The notes beneath the pieces are model-generated. The model ran no database searches. It saw nothing but the letters and a program-made list of their open reading frames with translations, and was not told the origin of the DNA. Shown in pieces: positions 40,008 to 48,326 of a DNA stretch of 49,318 nucleotides (the stretch's first letter is position 1; every line of letters begins with the position of its first letter). Made by a program: the position numbers and the translations under genes. The stretch covers positions 1 to 49,318 of the forward strand of contig CAITIQ010000471.1 of NCBI GenBank assembly GCA_903892415.1, written 5' to 3'. Source of the DNA: an uncultured delta proteobacterium (GTDB taxonomy: Bacteria > Myxococcota_A > Polyangia > Polyangiales > Polyangiaceae).

Positions 40008-41870
40008 CTAGCGTTGCCGCCCGCGCCAGCCCTCGTGAAGCAGCACCACCAACGCGCCGAGGGCGAACAGCGCCAGCGGGAGCACGACGGCGACGGTTAC
40101 GGGGGAGAAAACGTGGGCGGAACGCGCCCGGCGCTTTAGCTGTTTGAGCTTCTCCGCACGCAGCGCCGAAAGGCCGTCAGGATTGGGGTCGCTGCCAGCG
40201 GGATGGTTTGCGATGATGCTGCGAAGTCGATCGCGTGAAGCGGCGAAGGACGCCGCGCGGAGGTCCATGGCCGTCGCGTCTTGCGCGCTCACTTCCTCGA
40301 GCGTGCGATTGAGCAAGGCGTTTGCCACTTTTAGGGTTGCCTGCGGGTCCTTGCGAGCAGCGAGCTCGAGGAGTCCAGCGTCCTCGAGCCCGCGGCGCAA
40401 CGCTTTGAGCCGAAGCGAGGGCACGACGTCATCAACGCCCAGAGCGTGAGGGCCCAAGCTCGCTGCGAGCCGACCGGGGTAGAACAAAAGCCCGTCGTAG
40501 AGCGCTACGTCGCCTGCGCCATTGTGGAAGGTCTCCACGTTGCTGAAGACGTCGGAGGGGCCTTTTCCACCGCGATTGCCGTCATTCCAGAAAATGCTCT
40601 CCCAGTAGAACCAACGATCGACGTCGTGAATGGAGGCGATCCACCCATTGGCGGTCAGGCTGGTCAGAGGCACATCGAGCCCTAACGCGCCGGCGAACGG
40701 TAGTTGCCCGTTGTAGATCCAAACCTTCTTGCCGAGCGCACGCGCCTCCGCAGCGGCCGTCGCAGAAAAAGCCTGGGCCGGCGACATCACAAGGTCGACG
40801 CCTTGCGAGCTTGGCGGTTCATGGCAGGTATGCCCGACCGTCAGTTCGATCTTCTCGCGCTCGAACAAGGCCTTCCAAAGCGGTCCGCGCGGATTGTCGC
40901 ATTGCTCGTCGATCGCGTAGAGAAACACGTCTTCGACCGAGCGTGGAATCGCCGCGCGCATCGCGCGGATGTTGGGCAACTGAGCCTCGCGCGGCTCGCC
41001 AAGGATACCGTACATCCCGATCGGAGCGAGCGAGGTCGGAACGCCTGCACCGGGGCCGGAGTAGCCGTGCTTCTCGGTGAACCACGAGCCGTCGAAGGAG
41101 CCTCGCAACCTCTCGACGTGGGCTGGCTCCGCCATCTGAGTCACGGTGTCGAGCCCGTGGGCGTGGGCCAGCTGCACGAGCTTCTTCTCGACCGGTTCGT
41201 GCGGGTTAAAGGCGCGCTGCAACGTCTCTTGCTCGTAGAAAACGTGAGCGCGCGCCGCTCGATACGGCAGCTCGAGGGCGGAGATCTCGAGCTCGATGAG
41301 CGAGGTTGCGAGCAGCTGCTGCTCTGACTCCAGGCGCACGATAAGGGTGCGTTTGCCGGGCTCGATCCCATACGGAATGAACGACTCGACGAAGAAGACC
41401 ACCGAGCGGCCTGGCTCCACGCTCGCGGGGTAGGGGAGCCAGCTGGGGGCCAGTTCGACCGGAATCAAAGCATCGGGCAACCACCCCAAGTCCTCTGGGC
41501 CCGGTGGTCGCGCTGGAGCGAGAAAGAACAACGACTCATGGGTGTCTCCAGTGCGTGAGCGCCGTTCAACTCTGACGAAGTGCTCGAGGAAGCGGTGGAA
41601 CTCCAGCCCTTCCTGCTCACCCTCGATCGCCAGTTTCAGGCCGGTGTGAGGAGTGTCGGTCTCCACGCTGATCTGAAAAGCAAGGTGCTCACCGCGTACT
41701 AACTGACGCTCTAGCTGTGAATTGCAACCCTCCGTAATCAGTGACCCATTTAGATCTCGGCTCGCGCGCACTCCCTCGTCCAACAGGCACACACGCGTAT
41801 CCGCGTACGCCCGCAGCGGCGTCAGCGAGCCAACGATCAGCCCGAGCAGTGCCAGGCTCCCTGCGGTCAT
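40008..41870 (-). CDS. DUF4091-type exported protein with C-terminal membrane anchor
   Basis: A 620-residue protein. The ATG at 41870 follows AAGGGA and gives a signal peptide ending near LRAYA. The frame is open further upstream, but that part reads as non-coding. The large middle domain (SVVFFVESFIPYGIEPGKRT, EDVFLYAIDEQCDNPRGPLW, KKVWIYNGQLPFAGALGLDV, DRWFYWESIFWNDGNRGGKG) and the end RLKALRRGLEDAGLLELAAR follow the DUF4091 pattern of glycoside hydrolase-like proteins related to GH123. The sequence closes with a membrane helix (VAVVLPLALFALGALVVLLH) and a basic tail. It is probably an outward-facing carbohydrate-active protein; activity is not established. It is divergent from the UDP-glucose dehydrogenase gene. 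Confidence 0.82.
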   Translation of the reverse strand: MTAGSLALLGLIVGSLTPLRAYADTRVCLLDEGVRASRDLNGSLITEGCNSQLERQLVRGEHLAFQISVETDTPHTGLKLAIEGEQEGLEFHRFLEHFVRVERRSRTGDTHESLFFLAPARPPGPEDLGWLPDALIPVELAPSWLPYPASVEPGRSVVFFVESFIPYGIEPGKRTLIVRLESEQQLLATSLIELEISALELPYRAARAHVFYEQETLQRAFNPHEPVEKKLVQLAHAHGLDTVTQMAEPAHVERLRGSFDGSWFTEKHGYSGPGAGVPTSLAPIGMYGILGEPREAQLPNIRAMRAAIPRSVEDVFLYAIDEQCDNPRGPLWKALFEREKIELTVGHTCHEPPSSQGVDLVMSPAQAFSATAAAEARALGKKVWIYNGQLPFAGALGLDVPLTSLTANGWIASIHDVDRWFYWESIFWNDGNRGGKGPSDVFSNVETFHNGAGDVALYDGLLFYPGRLAASLGPHALGVDDVVPSLRLKALRRGLEDAGLLELAARKDPQATLKVANALLNRTLEEVSAQDATAMDLRAASFAASRDRLRSIIANHPAGSDPNPDGLSALRAEKLKQLKRRARSAHVFSPVTVAVVLPLALFALGALVVLLHEGWRGRQR

Positions 41871-41900
41871 TCCCTTCTTCGCCGGCGCAGTGTATGAAAC

Positions 41901-41992
41901 GACTCGTGCCAAGTCGAAGGTCCATCGGGGCCTTCGGCTGCTTTTCCGAAGAGGGCACGAGTCATTCTGTTTGCTGCATCCACCTTCGGTGG
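41901..41992 (+). promoter_or_regulatory. Nested stem-loop leader upstream of UDP-glucose dehydrogenase gene
   Basis: GACTCGTGCC (41901-41910) pairs perfectly with GGCACGAGTC (41954-41963). Inside it CGAAGG (41915-41920) pairs with CCTTCG (41931-41936). A third hairpin, CCACC-TTC-GGTGG, lies at 41980-41992, 63 nt before the ATG at 42055. The set fits an RNA leader or attenuator, but the perfect stems do not show which strand is used. Confidence 0.5.
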
Positions 41993-42054
41993 AAACCAAG
42001 CCTAACCCGTCGGCTCTCGCGAGCATCGCCTTCGCAAAGTTCGGACTATACGCC

Positions 42055-43398
42055 ATGAAAATCACTGTTTTCGGTTCCGGCTATGTTGGTCTCGTCACAG
42101 GCGCCTGCCTGGCCGATGTCGGTCACCAGGTCGTATGTGTCGATGTTGATGCGCGCAAGGTTGAGATGCTGCGCGGTGGAGAAGTGCCTATCTATGAACC
42201 GGGGCTCTCTGACTTGGTCCGCAATTGCGCCGCTCAAGGAACCCTGTCTTTTACCACCTCGGCTGAAGAGGGCGTCGCTCACGGTGAAGTGATCTTCATC
42301 GCGGTGGGTACCCCGCCGGACGAGGACGGTTCGTCGGATCTGAAGTACGTGTTCGCCGTAGCGAAGTCGATCGCCCAGCACATGACCACCGCCAAGGTGA
42401 TCGTCGACAAGTCCACAGTGCCCGTCGGCACCGCAGATCAGGTGACGGCGCTGGTGCGCGAGGGCCTTGCAGCGCGTGGCGTGTCGATCCCTTTTAGCGT
42501 CTGTTCCAACCCCGAGTTCCTCAAGGAAGGCAGCGCGATCGAGGACTTCACGCGCGCTGCTCGCATCGTCATCGGCACAGATTCCGACGACGTGCGCAAT
42601 GCGATGAGGCAGTGCTACGCACCCTACAATCGCAACCACGACAAGATCCTGTTCATGGGCGTTCGCGCAGCGGAGCTCACCAAGTACGCGGCAAACGCCA
42701 TGCTCGCGACGAAGATCAGCTTCATGAACGAGATGGCCCAACTGGCCGAACGCCTCGACGTGGACATCGAGCAGGTCCGCATCGGCATCGGCTCAGATCC
42801 GCGCATTGGTTTTCACTTCATCTACCCGGGCTGCGGCTACGGTGGCTCCTGCTTCCCCAAGGACATCAAAGCACTGCGTCACATTGCCCAGCAAAATGGT
42901 TACGAGTCGCGCGTCCTGGACGCGGTCGAGCTGACCAATGAGCATCAGAAAACCACGCTGTTCTCAAAGCTTCAGCACGCCTTCGAGGGCCAGCTCTCCG
43001 GCAAGACGATTGCCGTCTGGGGTCTCGCGTTCAAACCCAACACCGATGACATGCGAGAAGCTCCCAGTCGCGTCCTCATGGAGTCGGTTTGGGCAGCGGG
43101 CGGAAAGGTCCGCGCCTACGATCCGAAGGCGAGCGAAGAGGCACATCGCATCTTTGGGGACCGCAAGGATCTCGTGCTGTGCAAGCAGCGAGATGAGGCA
43201 CTCGAGGACGCCGACGCGTTGGTGATCTGCACCGAGTGGAAGGCCTTCCGTTCGGTCAACTTCGGCTGGCTGAAGTCACAGTTGAAGTCGCCGGTGATCG
43301 TAGACGGTCGTAACCTGTTCGACCCGGAGGACGCCTCCGCGGCCGGCCTGCGCTACTACGCCGTCGGCCGTGGTCACACCACCTTCGCGAAGGGCTGA
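42055..43398 (+). CDS. ugd: UDP-glucose 6-dehydrogenase
   Basis: A 447-residue enzyme that oxidises UDP-glucose twice to UDP-glucuronate with NAD, supplying acidic sugar for surface polysaccharide. The N-terminal NAD motif is VFGSGYVGLVTGACLADVGH (GSGYVG at 7-12). EPGLSDLV, VGTPPDEDGSSDLKYV, DKSTVPVGTAD and SNPEFLKEGSAIEDF are all family signatures. The catalytic Cys266 is in GYGGSCFPKDI, and the C-terminal half has VWGLAFKPNTDDMREAPS. Length and motif spacing are normal. The ATG at 42055 is clear from the family N-terminus. A nested stem-loop leader lies 63-154 nt upstream. The gene is divergent from the DUF4091 gene and precedes other polysaccharide genes. Confidence 0.97.
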   Translation: MKITVFGSGYVGLVTGACLADVGHQVVCVDVDARKVEMLRGGEVPIYEPGLSDLVRNCAAQGTLSFTTSAEEGVAHGEVIFIAVGTPPDEDGSSDLKYVFAVAKSIAQHMTTAKVIVDKSTVPVGTADQVTALVREGLAARGVSIPFSVCSNPEFLKEGSAIEDFTRAARIVIGTDSDDVRNAMRQCYAPYNRNHDKILFMGVRAAELTKYAANAMLATKISFMNEMAQLAERLDVDIEQVRIGIGSDPRIGFHFIYPGCGYGGSCFPKDIKALRHIAQQNGYESRVLDAVELTNEHQKTTLFSKLQHAFEGQLSGKTIAVWGLAFKPNTDDMREAPSRVLMESVWAAGGKVRAYDPKASEEAHRIFGDRKDLVLCKQRDEALEDADALVICTEWKAFRSVNFGWLKSQLKSPVIVDGRNLFDPEDASAAGLRYYAVGRGHTTFAKG

Positions 43399-43528
43399 GT
43401 CTGACCGGCTGAGCTGACTGAAGGTCAATGGGTGGTGGGTTGATCCAGTCGGTCGCCGCCCCCCGCCGTTTAATGCGGTAAATGCTGGGGATAGCTCGCG
43501 GCTCGGAGCTTGCTAACCGGTAGTCAGT

Positions 43529-44035
43529 ATGCGCTTCAACTCCCAGCGGCAGCCGCGGATCGTGGCCCCCTCTTGTGCGAAGCTTCGTTCCTTGCCGCCC
43601 ATCCATCCGCCGCCGGTGAAGCTCGCAGGTTCAGGCGTCTCCAACGAACAAACCGCTGAGTTGCCCATCGAGAGCTACTTCCGTGAGCTCTCGTTTGGTG
43701 CGGATCCAGCGACCGTTCCAGTGAGCGCAAACGCCTTTCACCAAGAAGCTGCGATCAGCAGCAGCGCGCTCGAGCTCGATGAAGGCGACTTCATCGAGTT
43801 GAATACGCCCGACCAGCCAGAGCTCGAAGATCTTGGCGCTACGACGCAACTTGCCGCCGCAGTGGATCCGAGGACTGCGAGGTTCGTTGTCACGGCGGGT
43901 TTCGCTCCGGGGGAGCTCGTTCTGCGCGCTCTGGGGCCGGGCGAGCCACCGCCGCCGGACGCTCCAATCGCCACGCTGGTTCCGAGCTGCGGCTTTGATG
44001 CTTATCGCATCGGAGCGGAGCTCAATCGCAGGTAG
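43529..44035 (+). CDS. Hypothetical protein
   Basis: A 168-residue protein of unknown family. It begins with a Pro-rich, basic segment (about residues 1-32), followed by an acidic section (LELDEGDFIELNTPDQPELE) and a C-terminal small domain (RFVVTAGFAPGELVLRALGP, then APIATLVPSCGFDAYRIGAE). There is no signal peptide, membrane helix or catalytic motif. It lies 130 bp after ugd and 4 bp from the stop of the convergent SDR gene. Protein-like composition and codon bias support it as real, but no function can be offered. Confidence 0.6.
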   Translation: MRFNSQRQPRIVAPSCAKLRSLPPIHPPPVKLAGSGVSNEQTAELPIESYFRELSFGADPATVPVSANAFHQEAAISSSALELDEGDFIELNTPDQPELEDLGATTQLAAAVDPRTARFVVTAGFAPGELVLRALGPGEPPPPDAPIATLVPSCGFDAYRIGAELNRR

Positions 44036-44039
44036 CAGG

Positions 44040-44840
44040 CTAGCCCGGATCGGGGTACGTGGAGTGCATGACCCGCGCGAGCAGCTTCACAGCCAGCCGC
44101 TTGGGTAACAGAGAAAGTAGCCTCATCGCGGCGCGGTTACCCTGACCGAGCACGACGATGGGACCTTTCTGCCAAAGGGCATCCAGGGCCGAGCGCGCGA
44201 CGTCCTTCGGGGTGGCCACCAAAGGGCTCCACAGTCGTGCGTTTGAGCGTTGGAAGTTGGGAGTCATCACGGCACCGGGGCAGGCGACGATGACGTGCAC
44301 CCCGTCCTTTGCGACTTCTTCCGCGAGCGCCTCCCCGAGGCGCACGAGAAAGGCCTTGGTGGCTCCGTACAAGGCTGTCTTTGGGTGGCCGATCAAGCCG
44401 GCGTTGGAACCAATGAGCAAGATGGCTCCGCGCCTCTGGGCTTGAAATCTCGGCAAGAGCACACGAATCAGCTCGACCGGCGCGCTGGCGTTGACCGCGA
44501 TTACACGACTGGCCTTGTCTGCCAAAAGCTGGTTGAAGTTGCCAATCTGCGCCTCTGCTGCGTTGTAAACCAACAGCGAAAGCGGGCATTGGGCGGTGGC
44601 GGCGGCGATCGTTGCAGCGGCCTCGGGGGCAGCGAGATCTTGATGCACCGCTATGACCTCCACGACGAACGTCGTTCGAAGTTCCTGCGCAATCCGCTCG
44701 AGGTTCTCGCGGTTGAGGTCCACGAGCACCAGATTCAAGCCGCGCGCAGCCAGCTCTCGCGCGAACTCAGCTCCCAATCCCTCAGCTGCACCGACAACCA
44801 ACGCCCACGGGCCAAACTGCGCACAAAAGTCCTTAGTCAT
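44040..44840 (-). CDS. Short-chain dehydrogenase/reductase (classical SDR)
   Basis: A 266-residue SDR. The cofactor loop is VVGAAEGLGAEFARELAARG (a GxxxGxG variant), followed by LVLVDLNREN, an Asp that favours NAD over NADP, then LLVYNAAEAQIGNF for the NNAG motif (here YNAAE). The active site has the Ser in LIGSNAGLIGH and YGATK (Y-x3-K), then VIVACPGAVMTPNF. The C-terminal end (VVLGQGNRAAMRLLSLLPKR) resembles SDRs that act on lipid or steroid-like substrates. The substrate is unknown. It is convergent with the hypothetical protein; its upstream region is shared with the divergent hexapeptide acyltransferase gene. Confidence 0.93.
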   Translation of the reverse strand: MTKDFCAQFGPWALVVGAAEGLGAEFARELAARGLNLVLVDLNRENLERIAQELRTTFVVEVIAVHQDLAAPEAAATIAAATAQCPLSLLVYNAAEAQIGNFNQLLADKASRVIAVNASAPVELIRVLLPRFQAQRRGAILLIGSNAGLIGHPKTALYGATKAFLVRLGEALAEEVAKDGVHVIVACPGAVMTPNFQRSNARLWSPLVATPKDVARSALDALWQKGPIVVLGQGNRAAMRLLSLLPKRLAVKLLARVMHSTYPDPG

Positions 44841-45032
44841 GACGATTCAGCTTTCTTCGTGCTGTGTGGAAGCACCTTGCGCCACAACCATGCGAGCAGC
44901 CGCCGATGGGTATCCGAGTAGCCGAGCTATGCCCCTACAGTCCACAGCGCTGCGCTCGCCGAGCCCGCACCAAGGTGTTGCGGAGATCTAGCGTGCCGGC
45001 TACCTTCGGGCCTTTCCGAGAAAGATGTACCA

Positions 45033-45578
45033 ATGATTCGTGCTCTCTCGATGTTAGCGGAGGATATCCGCGAAAAGTCGCGCTGGTGCTACAAGGGTGA
45101 GAGTCCCCGGGATCTTGCCAAGACGCTGATGACCGACGGCACCTTCTCGATGATTGTCTACCGCCTCATGCAGGGCTCGCGGGACATGAATCTTGGTACG
45201 CTCGAGGCGGTATTCAACAAGGTCAATGGGGTTTTCGGCAACTGCATCATAGGGCGCGGTGCTGAGTTTGGTCCGCGCTTCGTCCTGTTCCACGCAAACG
45301 GAGTCGTCATCAATGGCAAAGTGCGCGGTGGCGAGGGGATCTATCTCCACCACGAAGTAACCATTGGCAACAATGAGCGTGGCGAGACGCCCAAGCTGGG
45401 CAACAACATCCACTTCGGCGCGGGTGCAAAGGTAATCGGCAACGTGACGCTGGGTGACGGTGTGCGAGTTGGAGCAAACGCCGTTGTCGTTCACGACGTC
45501 CCGAACGACACTACGGTGGTTGGCATCCCTGCGAAGCCAGTAAAACGACGCGACTATCCAGCCGAAAAGAAGACCTGA
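45033..45578 (+). CDS. Serine O-acetyltransferase-like hexapeptide acyltransferase
   Basis: A 181-residue acyltransferase with a short helical N-terminus (MLAEDIREKSRWCYKGESPR) and a left-handed beta-helix of hexapeptide repeats: GNCIIGRGAEFGPRFVLFHA, VVINGKVRGGEGIYLHHEVT, GNNIHFGAGAKVIGNVTLGD and VRVGANAVVVHDVPNDTTVV, then GIPAKPVKRR. The LHHEVTIG histidine is the likely catalytic base. It resembles the CysE/SAT family, and enzymes of this form often acetylate sugars during polysaccharide assembly; the gene context favours that over cysteine synthesis. The glycosyltransferase gene follows 23 bp downstream in the same direction, so the two are probably an operon. Confidence 0.9.
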   Translation: MIRALSMLAEDIREKSRWCYKGESPRDLAKTLMTDGTFSMIVYRLMQGSRDMNLGTLEAVFNKVNGVFGNCIIGRGAEFGPRFVLFHANGVVINGKVRGGEGIYLHHEVTIGNNERGETPKLGNNIHFGAGAKVIGNVTLGDGVRVGANAVVVHDVPNDTTVVGIPAKPVKRRDYPAEKKT

Positions 45579-45601
45579 GTCTCGAAAGATAAGCAGCGAA
45601 C

Positions 45602-46771
45602 ATGAACGACCAGCAACCCCCGGTTTTTCGCGGCCGAAGCATGATTTGTTTTGGTCATGATTGGACCGGAGACCCCCTCTCCAAAACTCACTTGATGCGG
45701 CTGTTGTCGAAAGAGAACAAGATCCTCTGGATCAACTCTATCGGCTACCGCACCCCCACAGCCTCCGCTCGCGATTTCAAGCGGATCGTCAACAAGCTGA
45801 AGGCTTTTTCCGAACCGGTAAAGGAGGTCGAGCCGAACATCTTCGTCCTTAGCCCTCTTGCAATACCTGCTTACGGGTTGCCGTTCGTCAAAGAGGTCAA
45901 CCGCGAGCTGCTCAAGCTGCAAATCAAGCGAGCGATGCGCCGGCTGGGCTTCAGCAGGACCATCAATTGGGTGTTCAATCCCACGGGCTCCGTCGTAGCC
46001 GGCTCGCTCGGCGAGGAATCCATCGTCTACTACTGTGTTGATGACTTTACCGCTTTCCATGACGCAGGCACCGGCGCCATGGTTGAGATGGAGAAGCGGC
46101 TCCTGCGCAAGGCGGATCTCGTCGTCGTTTCCGCCGCTAGGTTGTTGAAGTCCAAGTCGCCGGAGAACCCCAACACAGTGCTCATTCGCCACGGGGTTGA
46201 CTACGACCATTTCCGCAAGACGCTGCTGCCAGAAACGGTGATTCCCGCCGAGATCAAGGACTTGCCCAAGCCAGTCCTCGGTTACTTCGGTCTCATGGCA
46301 AAGGACTGGATCGACGTGCCTTTGCTCGAGAAGCTAGCTCGCAAATACGCGCACGGTTCACTGGTACTCATTGGGCACGTCAATATGGATATGGGTGCAT
46401 TACCCACGATGCCCAATGTTCATCTGATAGGCCGCAAGAAGTTCTCCGAACTTCCAGGCTACTCAAAGGGCTTTGATGTGGCCCTGAACGTGTTTCCCAT
46501 CAACGAAGTAACGAAGAGCGCGAACCCGCTGAAGGTACGTGAGTACTTGGCGGCCGGGTTACCTGTGGTTTCACCTCGTATTCCAGAGGTTGAAGTTCTG
46601 GGAGACCAGGTTTTCGTGGCAGACGATCACGATGACTTTCTCAGCAAGGTAGAAGAGGCGCTCAAGAACCCTGGTCCGAACGACCAGCGGAGTCTTGCGA
46701 TGCAGGACGAGAGTTGGGCGGGCCGTGTCCGGGAGTTGGCACGTCAGTTCGCGCGGGTCGCTCGAATCTAG
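45602..46771 (+). CDS. Glycosyltransferase (GT-B type, family 4-like)
   Basis: A 389-residue GT-B fold glycosyltransferase. The N-terminal acceptor domain begins ICFGHDWTGDPLSKTHLMRL and includes SIVYYCVDDFTAFHDAG and LVVVSAARLLKSKSP. The C-terminal donor domain contains PKPVLGYFGLMAKDWIDVPL, GSLVLIGHVNMDMG, LPGYSKGFDVALNVFPINEV and the KVREYLAAGLPVVSPRIPEV signature, with the conserved Glu that binds the nucleotide. It should transfer a sugar from a nucleotide donor to a growing lipid-linked oligosaccharide at the cytoplasmic membrane. The gene lies just after the hexapeptide acyltransferase and converges on the Wzy/WaaL-like gene. Confidence 0.9.
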   Translation: MNDQQPPVFRGRSMICFGHDWTGDPLSKTHLMRLLSKENKILWINSIGYRTPTASARDFKRIVNKLKAFSEPVKEVEPNIFVLSPLAIPAYGLPFVKEVNRELLKLQIKRAMRRLGFSRTINWVFNPTGSVVAGSLGEESIVYYCVDDFTAFHDAGTGAMVEMEKRLLRKADLVVVSAARLLKSKSPENPNTVLIRHGVDYDHFRKTLLPETVIPAEIKDLPKPVLGYFGLMAKDWIDVPLLEKLARKYAHGSLVLIGHVNMDMGALPTMPNVHLIGRKKFSELPGYSKGFDVALNVFPINEVTKSANPLKVREYLAAGLPVVSPRIPEVEVLGDQVFVADDHDDFLSKVEEALKNPGPNDQRSLAMQDESWAGRVRELARQFARVARI

Positions 46772-46798
46772 CAGGGCCTGCAGCAGGTCGCGGCCGCT

Positions 46799-48172
46799 CT
46801 AATGGCCCTTCGACTTTAGAAGCAGTCGAAGCACGACTGGGAACATCAGACAGATCGCCGAGACGGTAGCCTTCTCGGCGAGACTCAGCTTGATCTCGAA
46901 GCTGGGGTCATGACGCCGAATCGTTGCGTACAGGCCGCCGGAGAAGCCGAAGTAGATCCAGAGTACCTGGTGATAGGTGAACGACAGGAAGAACGCGCCG
47001 ATTGCGATGCCAGCGAAGCTGGCGAGCAAGCCTAGGCTCGAAGTGAAGGCAACTTTCGCTTCGGGCCGGTTCGCGTAGCGTCGCAAACCGACAATGGGAA
47101 TCTTCAGCGAGATGTAGAGAATGAAGCCAAAGGTGATAAGCCCGACGATGCCGAGTTCAGCTATCGCAAGGAGGTAGCTGTTGTGCGCCGTGAGCGAGTG
47201 GTGTTGCGTAAACTGGCCCCAACCAACGCCGTAAAGCGGACTTCTCGTCACCATGTTCAGCCCCTCGACCAGGATCTCGGTTCGCTCATCGGACGAGGCC
47301 TTGGCCTCGTCTCCCGAGCGACCGCCCAAGAGCAACAGGGGCGCGCCCAAAATGGCACCAACCATCGCTCCCTTCCAACCAAACTTCTGGATCGAGTAGG
47401 TGCCGATGACAGCCAGCAGGACGAGAATCCCGCCGCGTGACTGGCTGAAGACGATCGTCGTCGCGACCACACCAAGCGCGATAATCAGCGTGAGGAAGCG
47501 ACCGATGCTCTGCTTGCGCGACGCTCGGACGACCAGCCAAGGCAAGCTAGCTGCGATCGTTAGAGCGACCTCATTGGGATCTTTCAATACGCCGCGGTAG
47601 CGGACACGACCCCGACCGACGCTGACTGTGTCAAACAGCCCAGCGCGTTCACATCGGTAGCTGGCTCCTGGCTCTGCATCCCCCTCCGTACACTCGTCTT
47701 CGTTCTGGCATGGCCGGCCATCCGAGCGCAGGGACTCCTGCTCTGAACCTGATTGGATGGCGCAAGCTAGAGGTGCGAAGCCCTGATGAAAGCAAACTCC
47801 AGCCACGAACATGCTCGACATCACCAGCGCACCCGACACTGTGTCGTAGACACGAAACGAGCGTTGGCCGAGCGAAAGCGTGAAGAACAACACCACGACG
47901 ATAATCAGGTCCACCGCCGCCTTGGGTAGCGTGCCAGCCCCAGCGTTGACGAGCAGCGATGCCAGCGACCAAGGAACGAAGAAGGCGACGTACGGCCACT
48001 GAGGTGGAGGATCCAAGCGGGTAAGACCTAGCTTCAGATCGATGATGAGCCCGAGCACGGTCATCCCGAGGAAGCCGTACAACAGCGGAAACGCGTCGAG
48101 CCCGGGGATGAACTCTTGCGGCTTGATCAGAATCAAGATGAGGAGGGCTGCCAACCCCGGGAACGCGAACAT
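46799..48172 (-). CDS. O-antigen ligase/polymerase-like (Wzy/WaaL) membrane protein
   Basis: A 457-residue polytopic membrane protein with about ten hydrophobic segments. It has the Wzy_C features: SQSRGGILVLLAVIG (the SRGG-like motif), then the extracytoplasmic loop with SPLYGVGWGQF and AHNSYLLAIAELGIVGLITF, typical of O-antigen ligases and exopolysaccharide polymerases. It should join polysaccharide repeat units or attach them to a lipid acceptor in the periplasm. A loop at residues about 137-175 has four cysteines (137, 155, 161, 174), unusual for the family, and GRVRYRGVLKDPNEVALTIA follows it. It lies downstream of the AgmX/PglI-like gene in the same direction and converges on the glycosyltransferase. 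Confidence 0.9.
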   Translation of the reverse strand: MFAFPGLAALLILILIKPQEFIPGLDAFPLLYGFLGMTVLGLIIDLKLGLTRLDPPPQWPYVAFFVPWSLASLLVNAGAGTLPKAAVDLIIVVVLFFTLSLGQRSFRVYDTVSGALVMSSMFVAGVCFHQGFAPLACAIQSGSEQESLRSDGRPCQNEDECTEGDAEPGASYRCERAGLFDTVSVGRGRVRYRGVLKDPNEVALTIAASLPWLVVRASRKQSIGRFLTLIIALGVVATTIVFSQSRGGILVLLAVIGTYSIQKFGWKGAMVGAILGAPLLLLGGRSGDEAKASSDERTEILVEGLNMVTRSPLYGVGWGQFTQHHSLTAHNSYLLAIAELGIVGLITFGFILYISLKIPIVGLRRYANRPEAKVAFTSSLGLLASFAGIAIGAFFLSFTYHQVLWIYFGFSGGLYATIRRHDPSFEIKLSLAEKATVSAICLMFPVVLRLLLKSKGH

Positions 48173-48326
48173 CTCTTGGTGCTACGAGGTCGCCGGCCGA
48201 CAGCCTGAAACCGCGCTCCATACTCGCGATTTATTCGCTCGGCGTTCGCTCAGCCTCATGAGAAAACGTGTAACCGGGGCTTGCGAAACTGGCAATCAGG
48301 AACTCGCCCTCCAGGCCGCGCCCCGC

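Noticed and set aside
44841..45032. Possible structured RNA (CACCTTG/CAAGGTG pairing) before the hexapeptide acyltransferase gene
   Set aside because: The single 7-bp pairing spans almost 100 nt and no other supporting stems or riboswitch motifs were found.
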